DNA from: Mesodorylaimus sp. YZB2_4
Lineage: Eukaryota > Nematoda > Enoplea > Dorylaimida > Dorylaimidae
DNA: 64,000 nucleotides
Reading direction: 5' to 3'
Assembly: GCA_030248295.1 (NCBI GenBank)
Contig: JASANH010001593.1
Location: 1 to 64,000 of the forward strand
Shown here: one piece after another, positions 57,051-64,000 of the stretch
Layout: every line of letters begins with the position of its first letter
Position numbering within the stretch: position 1 is the first letter of the stretch
The notes under the pieces: model-generated
The model's database searches: none
Seen by the model: the letters and a program-made list of their open reading frames with translations, nothing else
What the model was told of the DNA's origin: nothing
Program-made: the position numbers and the translations under genes

Positions 57051-59626
57051 TTGACTATGGGCAAGGTCTGTGTCTGATTTTAATGCGTCGAAATACGTAA
57101 TACAATTGTTTAAGGTTTTTAGACTCTTGGAAAGACTTATATGAATATCGCTTTGCAACGAGACGCTGGAACTGTTGGGCAGCCATGCTCCATTCAAAAG
57201 AGAACAACTTATTGGTTCGATGGGAGGACAACGAAAAATGTTCAATTGCCAGCTGGAAAGACTTGGATTAGGAGCCAATGCGGCGCAATTGACATTGGCG
57301 GTGAATATTGCCTGACAATCGACCCCAATTACATTTTCAATGACGTGCCATGCGACTTGGACTTGCAATTTTCCGCCCTCTGCCAATTTCCAAGTAAGAG
57401 ATATGAAGACAAGCGAGATTTCTCCCTGATAGATCTACGTAAAAACTGCAACTACAATAGGGAGACACTTTAGATTTTTTGAGGACTGCTATCCGTGCTT
57501 GGTATTTTAGGAGCCCTTTCACTACGATTTGCACGAATCTGATGTGCACTTTCTTGACGCCTGTACCTGGCTATCGTAGCTGTCATGTGGGGACCTGCGT
57601 GCTTTGCAAAACTTTCTCGAGCGACCTACTAGAGGTCTGCGTGCTGGCTGAAATGCAATGTGGAATCATCTACTACAATGTGCATAAAAAGATTCTACAT
57701 GACTGTAGCGAGAGCCCATTGTGGAAGAGTAGAGTAGAAGAGGGGATGAGCGGATCGACTGCTCAGATCGGCCGACCATGAGAGACCGAGTATAGCACAG
57801 ACTTCGTTAGACTGCCTTTACGGACCGGATGCAGCGAGAGACTAGGTTGGCTGGGCTCCATCGGCGACTCTTTATAGCATCTTTTTAGGCGACCAACCTG
57901 CTGCAATAGAACAAATGACTGTCAGCCTCTGTTTGGCATCTCTTCATTGCCTGAATGAAGCAGCTGAGGCAGGGGATGCCCTGTTGCACTTTTTGTCACT
58001 AGCGATCCTACTTTATCACAATTTATTTACAAACGCTGCTCTGAAAGCCCAGCCAACCTAGTCTCGCCCTGCGTTTACTCAGAGTACAGTGGCTGGGCCA
58101 ACTTTGTCGTTGTCTGACAACAAATTTTTTTAGAAATACCAATATTTTTTCGCACCTGTATTTTGGTTGGGAATTCAGCATACATGCAAGAAATTTGTGG
58201 ACTAGTCCCTCCTTTACTGACGCAAGTCACTTGCGTCATTAACAGACGCGGTAGCTGCTCACTATCAGCCCCAAAGCTGTTTCTAGGTTTGCATCCAAAA
58301 AATTGGCCAGCCCTGGTACATCAGTCCCGATTCAATCCGACCAGATCTAACCCAAATGCGTGCTCCTCCTTTGAAAATCTCAACACTCAAGATCAGCAGC
58401 CCCCCCCCCGCACCCCCTACCGCGTAACATCACACAGAACACGCGTCTTGGCTTCTTGCCCATCTAATCACGGCTAAACCAGCACTTTCGCGCCGCAGGG
58501 CTAACAAAAATATTCCACCTGCTGGTGGTATCTGTGCTAAAATCCAGTTCTTTGAGCATGAAAAAATTTAATTAGCTTGAATCCTAAAATCACATTTCAA
58601 AAGAATAACCCCTGATATGAGAGCTTCCAGAAAAACCAAACTTTTCGTTTGTAGCTTCATTGGTTGTTGCTGTAGACGTGTCTTAAGTACTTCGTCGTCT
58701 CCCGTCGTCATCTCTGGAACAGCAAAACACGCGTTCTGTATGTCGAGAATGGCAAAACCGTTTTTAATGATTTTGCACGATCATTGGCCATGGCAAACAT
58801 AGCTCACTCCTACAATTTTTATGCATTTTTGTTGATTTGCTGTCGAGTTGTGGACGAGCAGAGTTGGCCGCTCAACATTGCCCGTCTGTGCGGCTGGGCT
58901 GAACAGGCAACTACCGCGCCTGTAGATAAAACGGGAAAGGAATCACATCGTAAAGTCACAGATCGATGCAGAATCTTTTTTTTCGTTCATGTAGGTAGAC
59001 TTCGCGAATCGAGCACCACCAGTGCTAGCGGCTTGGAGTATTCAAGTCGCTTAAAGTTCGCATTTGAGGAATGACCCTGCTGTAACGAGGTTTCTTAAAA
59101 ATTACATTAAGCCAAATTCTCTCTCTCAAGCTGACACATGCTGAAGAAGCATCATAAAGTCCCGAAATTATAGATCTGCCTGCCTGAAATGTCAGCTCAA
59201 ACATAGCTTTTCACAGCAGGACTACTCAGGTATTTTCGACCCACAATTGAGATCTCATCGAGTTTTCGCTACGGGTTTCTGTGGTTGACTCTCAAGCGGT
59301 CAGAGTGCTCGCAGCTGATACCCTGTGCTTGCTGTTGCACAGGGACTCGTTATAAACTCTCCTGAATTTTAGCTCGGCAAGAACAGTACACAAATTCGAA
59401 CGTGTGCATGACAGAAATTCCCATCGAAACGATATCCGCCGCTCAACCGAAAGATTGTGCCCAAATATGTTACCAGAAAACTTGGTGTCGAAGTTTCAAT
59501 TGGGTTCAAGACAGCCACGGATTTTTGTGCGAGTTGTTCCCAATGTCGATCCTGGACGCCTGTCCGAAGTGCCCGAGCACTAAGCCAGCAGATTCTCAGT
59601 GCGTCCACTACAACTATGTTCCTTAG
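56763..59626 (+). CDS. Locus I: secreted CTLD-PAN protein, 256 aa, four exons
   Basis: Exons are 56763-56823, 56881-57065, 57123-57393 and 59373-59626 (61, 185, 271 and 254 nt; total 771). Leader MMKCFGALLLLSAVR...AQ. The lectin-like domain has QCDASACTQLRGVLDG, ARCFFIG, WNDAWKICEAQGG, then TYWFDGRTTKNVQLPAGKTW, GGEYCLTIDP, FNDVPCD and SALCQF. The PAN exon is the short type with all eight cysteines (ACPKCPST), like E and H. Two ATGs stand in tandem at the start; either gives a usable leader. Intron 3 is about 2 kb. AATAAA lies 120 bp after the stop. This is the intact counterpart of the broken locus F. Confidence 0.85.
57831..58072. mobile_element. Small inverted-repeat element in intron 3 of locus I
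   Basis: Arms of 27 bp (57831-57857 and 58046-58072) match at about 25 positions and contain GACTAGGTTGGCTGGGCT. The 188-bp spacer is non-coding. MITE-like by shape; no family recognised. Confidence 0.5.
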
Positions 59627-59745
59627 AAGGCCCCACCTGTAACACTTGCGGCTGCCATTAAGACTTGTCGGGCAGGGATGATAAGCTTGTTCACTGCTCA
59701 CAGTTTTTAGAATACCGAATGTGTTTCGGTAAGGAATTGGACGCG

Positions 59746-59751
59746 AATAAA
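59746..59751 (+). terminator. Polyadenylation signal of locus I
   Basis: AATAAA, 120 bp after the TAG stop. Confidence 0.4.
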
Positions 59752-59759
59752 ATGTCAGC

Positions 59760-60515
59760 CTGTTTGTACCACAGTACAGTCGAACTCGCTTAGCAGCAGC
59801 CCTCCAAAAAGGTTGCTGTTAACTGAAGTTTGCCAAAGTAGCATCTTATTGTATCAGTACAACACAAGACCAATATTTTCACTTATATTTTTTGTTATAT
59901 TGAAAAAATTTTCCTCTGCGTACACTTTGTCAAGCATTTTTTTCGCTTTGTTTTTTTTTCATCAGAGGCAATAACACAAGCTAAAAATAGGAAAAAAAAC
60001 TGACCTTAAATTAGCCCAATGCAAACAGTGCTTCTAAATTCGGTCTTCGGATCACCGCCAGTCGCTCCTTTAGCGGCAGATGCAGACATGGGTCATTTCA
60101 TATAAGAAGAAGTTGCTGTTATCCTGAAAAAGAACGGAGTTTGCCAACCCTATTTCACATGGTGATTACATACAACAGGTACTCACCTTCAAAGTTACCC
60201 CCACGCCTTATCTAAAGTTAGCCTAAAAGTTTGCTCGACAATAACCAACCTTGCTTTGCTATGGGCTTCTGCAATAAAAGGAGTAAGCTGTATCTAGTTG
60301 AGAAAACTCCAGTTATACTTCACGCTCTTCAATTATCACAGCATAACATCTTTAGCAGTTTTGGCACACTAATAGGTTTTCATGCTGAATTTCGGAGAGA
60401 AGCAACCCATCGGAGATGCCCGCTATCAGCTCTTTCCAATTTTCAGCAATACCTGCAGCCATTACAGCTTTGGGTCAGGCGTCGTGCCCCACCAGGCCAC
60501 AACGTCTAATCAACC
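59760..60515. other. Intergenic stretch, no gene recognised
   Basis: AT-rich, with T and A runs near 59950-60000. No supported feature. Confidence 0.4.
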
Positions 60516-60517
60516 GG

Positions 60518-60596
60518 CCTCGTGGCCTGGCGGATTAGACGTCGGCCTTTCACGCCAGGTGCGCAGTTACGGGCGAGTGTTCGACTCACGGGCGGG
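60518..60596 (+). repeat. tRNA-derived SINE-like unit with an inverted head fragment
   Basis: CGTGGCCTGGCGGATTAGACG (A-box region), then GAGTGTTCGACTCACGG (B box in a short stem). It resembles the unit at 10511-10596. Just upstream (about 60490-60510) the A-box region recurs in inverted orientation (CAGGCCACAACGTCTAATC). Confidence 0.5.
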
Positions 60597-60619
60597 TAAA
60601 TCATTTCGTGTAAGGTCCC

Positions 60620-61980
60620 TTCACCCTCGAGTGCGCACAAGCGTTTGGTAATGTGATACAAAAAACATGAACATGAGTGCGTTGATTCCTCGCCAAGCAA
60701 ACGGACGCTTTATGGGTTCCACGTCAAACCACATGGGGACCACGTGCTTTGAGGTGTATCCACGCGGGAATGATCTATTCCGTCTGGAATCCACGCGGAT
60801 CCAGGTGGGATAAAATGGCTCGAGGAATCTGGGCTTACAGCAAAATCATCTGCAGTATAACATGAACTATCGGCGTGCAGGTAAACACTGTGTAGAATGC
60901 AGAAGTACTCTAAACCATGGTAAGTAGCAATAGTGTGAGTCGTGCTGGCGCAGCTAGCTGCGGTCCGTAAACGTGGGAATGCAGGTCTTTGTGCATGCAT
61001 GAAGCAAATTCAGAAAATCCTGGAGTCGAACGGGTGTGAAAAGGTTTCTGAAATTCTAGTAGTGGGAACTTGCAAAACTACAGTACTTTTGACCCGTTTG
61101 TGTGTCCAAATTTTGTGTTGACTACGGCCTTAAAAGGGTCCATATATCGAAGTTGCCTTACATTACGGTTGGTAAAATTACTTGATTTGAATGCGTACAC
61201 GCAGAGTCTCTCGAATGCGCATGCGTATTGCGTCATAAACGAATTGCATACTCCAAAAAGTATGCGTGAAAGTTTGCGTATTGCGTATTTTTCCTGTAGT
61301 CAGTGCATCTAAAATATCCAGTCCCATACTGTAACTAATTACGTGACCTTGTCTGCAAATACATATAACCGTTCCGAACAGCATGAAAGACAGTCCTGGA
61401 CTGAAAATATTGCTGGCCTTGGATCGTGAATTTCCATGTCGAGCCATTCCAAAATCGTGTTTTGCATGAAGACACCTCGCCAAGTGAAATCAACCTAAAA
61501 AACTTACAATGAGAAAACGAAATTCGAAACGAACGACTAGTCGTGCATAGAGATACTAGCTGATCTCAGCATCCATGAAGAACATTGCGATTCTAGCGAT
61601 TGGTAGAACACAACTCGGCTAATTTCCTCAAAGCAAAATAGACTCGTTTTCCAAACTCATAGCAGGTAACTGGAGATTAGGGTCGGACGATAATAAGCAG
61701 GTCTTGACTTAATTTACAATACCGATTGGTCAAACAAAATCCGTGAAGCTCGTGTCAGCAATCCAGCGTTCCTCCGCCAATACTCTTTCAACACTGGAAA
61801 TCCAACTTTCGGCCTAGTTGGTTATTTCGGTTGGTCAGGCCACACGTGCGATAACACGCAGCCTTGGTCAGCGTGTGAAGCAGTGTGCAGTGAGAGCAAA
61901 AGGGATGATCTTCCTTCAGGCAAGGAGGGGCTGCACTTTACACTCGACCAAGTTTGAGTGAGCTGCTAGTTTTTCTCTTT
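60620..61980. other. Intergenic stretch, no gene recognised
   Basis: No coding motif, RNA gene or clear repeat was found. Confidence 0.4.
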
Positions 61981-61984
61981 TCGT

Positions 61985-62056
61985 GGCCCCGATAGCTCAG
62001 TGGTACGACATCAGGATCGCAAGCGGAAGTTTGCGGGATCGAATCCTGGTGGGCGT
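61985..62056 (+). repeat. tRNA-derived SINE-like unit
   Basis: TAGCTCAGTGGTA (A box) and GGATCGAATCC (B-box-like) sit at tRNA spacing. The D, anticodon and T stems are imperfect, so this is probably a SINE head or tRNA relic, not a tRNA gene. Confidence 0.45.
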
Positions 62057-62739
62057 GGTACATTTGCACTGAGCAGAGTCACTAAAGCTGAGCCCTCCGG
62101 GGTGGCTGGTTTAGGGTTCCAGCCTCAAAGCGATCCCTAAAGCTTCGTGGGTTATCTTACCACGTGTAAGTCTTTTGTTAATTTTTGACCATTATGCATC
62201 AAAAATACTGGGAGACCGTGGGCATAATGTAAGTTAAAAATTGACGGATTCACTTATTTGAGGATTCTGTCGCAGCAAGTATCCAACTCCTGATGGCTGT
62301 ACTCTCTATTTTGCATTAGGTCATAAATTCTGATGGCGCCAGGTTTACTATACCAAAATCAGGATACGTACAAAGTTTTAAAAATTGTGAGAAGATGACA
62401 CTTTGACAAAGTCAGACAAATATTGACCTGCAAAAAAGATTCTTTGGCTAATGTTTTTTAAATTTTTTGCCGAATTTAGAGGCAACAGCTGCCGAACTAA
62501 AACGTTAGTCAAATACTGGATTTGTTGCGACCAGTAAGGAAAAGATGTATAAATTACAAGTTCGAATTCTTCCACCTGCTAATTTGGCTTGTGGTAAGAA
62601 ATTTCTTTGCCATTATGTGTGCCTCTTCACCCTCGATCGAATTGCACCCAATTCTTTTCAGTTACACCACTTTTTTGTGAATTCAGTCCCTAGGTCCGAT
62701 CAGGTAAGGAAAGTGTTCCCGACCTGATTCGAAACCTAA

Positions 62740-64000
62740 AATCCAAAACCCAAACCTGACCCGACAAGGATTTTCTCTGACTCCTTTTCTCTGACCTTTT
62801 CGGGTGAGATTTCATTCCCACTTCTGATGCCACCCATTTCCACTTCTGATCACTCGACATTATCGATTCTTGCCTCAAGTGCTTTAAAGAAACGAGTGCC
62901 TGACAGGCGTACCATTCCGCTGATCAAACGAGTGGACTGGGCTAAAGTTAATGATCACATATCGACCCTTGACCTTGAGCAATTGGTAAACTCGTCGTCA
63001 ACAGTCGATGATGCCTCCCAACAATTGGCTAGCTCTCCAAATTCAGTTCTGGACAAGCATAAACCCAAACGTTTGGTTCGCATGGACAAGCGATGTCCTT
63101 GGATGAACAGCTGTCTGCTTCGCCTCATACAAAAGAAAAATGCGGCATGTACACGTTGGAAGCGAGAAGGCAATCTTACTGATGAGTACATATTCAGAAA
63201 TTCGCAACGCCAATGTAAGAAAAAAATTTATGAAGCGAAGCGGGATTTCATTGTCAACACTTTCACTGATGATCAGTCGTCTAACGACTTTTGGACCGCT
63301 TTCAGGACACTATCAACACATGATCAATCGATTCCTACAGTTTTACGGGATGATATGAACTGCCCTATCTTTGGTTCATTTGCTATTTTAAATGCATTCA
63401 ATGAGCGGTTTGCGAGAAATTTTGAATCTACTGACTATGGTATATTTGAGCCACTCCCGTCGGTCACTATTGACGAATCCGACTATTCAGTGTGCAGCAA
63501 ATTCTTTTTGAACTGTATGCTTCTACTGAAGTCACGTAGCGGACCTGGTGGAGACGGTCTCACTGTGTCGATTGTGAAGAACATCGCACCATCACATTGC
63601 CGTGCTCTCGCGGCTTTGTTCAATAGATCGATTAAATCAGGCATTTTTCCATCGATGCGGAAATCAGCAAAAGTTGTGCCAATACCAAAGCCAGGGGACA
63701 AGTCGTTAATAAGTAATTATAGGCTGATATCGCTTCTGTCGATTTTATCAAAATTATTAGAAAAACATGTGGACAGATTGCTGCACAAATTTATTCAGAT
63801 TTCGCCTGACCAGCATGGGTTCTGGGAGCGTCGAGGAACCAACACTGCGCTTATTTCTACTGCGCAACAGATCTATGATCGGTCGGATAGTCCTAATTAT
63901 AAGTTCGTCCTTGCGGTTTATTTCGATTTGGCAAAAGCCTTCGATAAGATTCCCCGTTGCTATTTATTGTCGACACTCCAAAATCATCATCGTGTTCCAG
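62740..64000 (+). CDS. Jockey/CR1-like LINE ORF2, open to the window edge
   Basis: The frame is open from the codon after TAA (62737-62739) to the last base, about 420 codons without a stop. It holds the end of an APE-type endonuclease (SDHS at 62845-62856, the conserved SDH motif), a basic linker, then reverse transcriptase: GPGGDGLTVSIVKNIAP (near 63541), ISNYRLISLLSILSKLLEK, and motif A FDLAKAFD with the catalytic Asp at about 63925. YxDD and the C-terminus lie outside the window. It resembles the dead LINE in locus D (APGEDGLTVTIIKRIAP), so both belong to one family. The start is missing: either a 5' truncation near 62740 or a lesion there. It could be a recently active copy. Confidence 0.8.

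Noticed and set aside
1..64000. CRISPR arrays, operons, prophage or other prokaryotic systems
   Set aside because: Spliced genes, retrotransposons and polyadenylation signals show a eukaryotic nuclear genome; no regularly spaced repeats were found.

Overview
The window is eukaryotic, from an invertebrate animal. It has GT-AG introns (most 55-65 bp), secreted multi-domain proteins, LTR and non-LTR retrotransposons, Tc1-like and foldback DNA transposons, and a rhodopsin-like GPCR relic. A small ecdysozoan genome (tardigrade or arthropod type) would fit, but nothing seen fixes the phylum.

The main content is a cluster of eight related loci (A-I, no C) between 6.3 and 59.6 kb. Each is built from the same four exons with phases 1, 0 and 1: a signal peptide of about 20 residues, two exons that together encode one C-type lectin-like domain (CTLD), and a last exon encoding an eight-cysteine PAN/apple-like domain. 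The intact models are A (+, 6316-8289), B (-, 13343-15299), D (+, 26909-31955), E (-, 35384-37143), H (-, 52149-54364) and I (+, 56763-59626). In every one the exon lengths sum to a multiple of three, giving proteins of 256-262 aa. Locus F (+, 43369-45831) has a LINE fragment in its third exon and has lost a PAN cysteine. Locus G (+, 47996-48910) is decayed. The likely role is secreted recognition or extracellular binding by a lineage-specific expansion; this is inference from domain content.

The cluster grew by segmental duplication. The divergent pair E/F with its upstream DNA (34.8-43.7 kb) is copied as H/I (51.5-57.1 kb). The upstream DNA of D and G is shared, and so are the PAN exon and 3' flank of A and F. 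F is therefore a mosaic: its 5' part is nearly identical to I and its 3' part matches A. A, D, E and H share a conserved element about 80-140 bp upstream of the start codon.

Mobile elements, left to right: a Ty3/gypsy pol with its 3' LTR (2-3157); a deleted Tc1/mariner (5045-5844); a long inverted repeat at 19.7-23.7 kb; an antisense LINE inside intron 3 of D (about 28.0-31.06 kb) with a small nested element; a foldback element at 32.05-33.2 kb; a 1 kb long-TIR element at 40.2-41.2 kb; the LINE tail in F; several tRNA-derived SINE-like units; and an open LINE ORF running off the right edge.

Other coding relics are a GPCR (9397-10327, minus) with one nonsense codon and one frameshift, and a heavily damaged gene (15881-18092, minus) for a secreted protein with a hydrophobic segment and a probable coiled coil.
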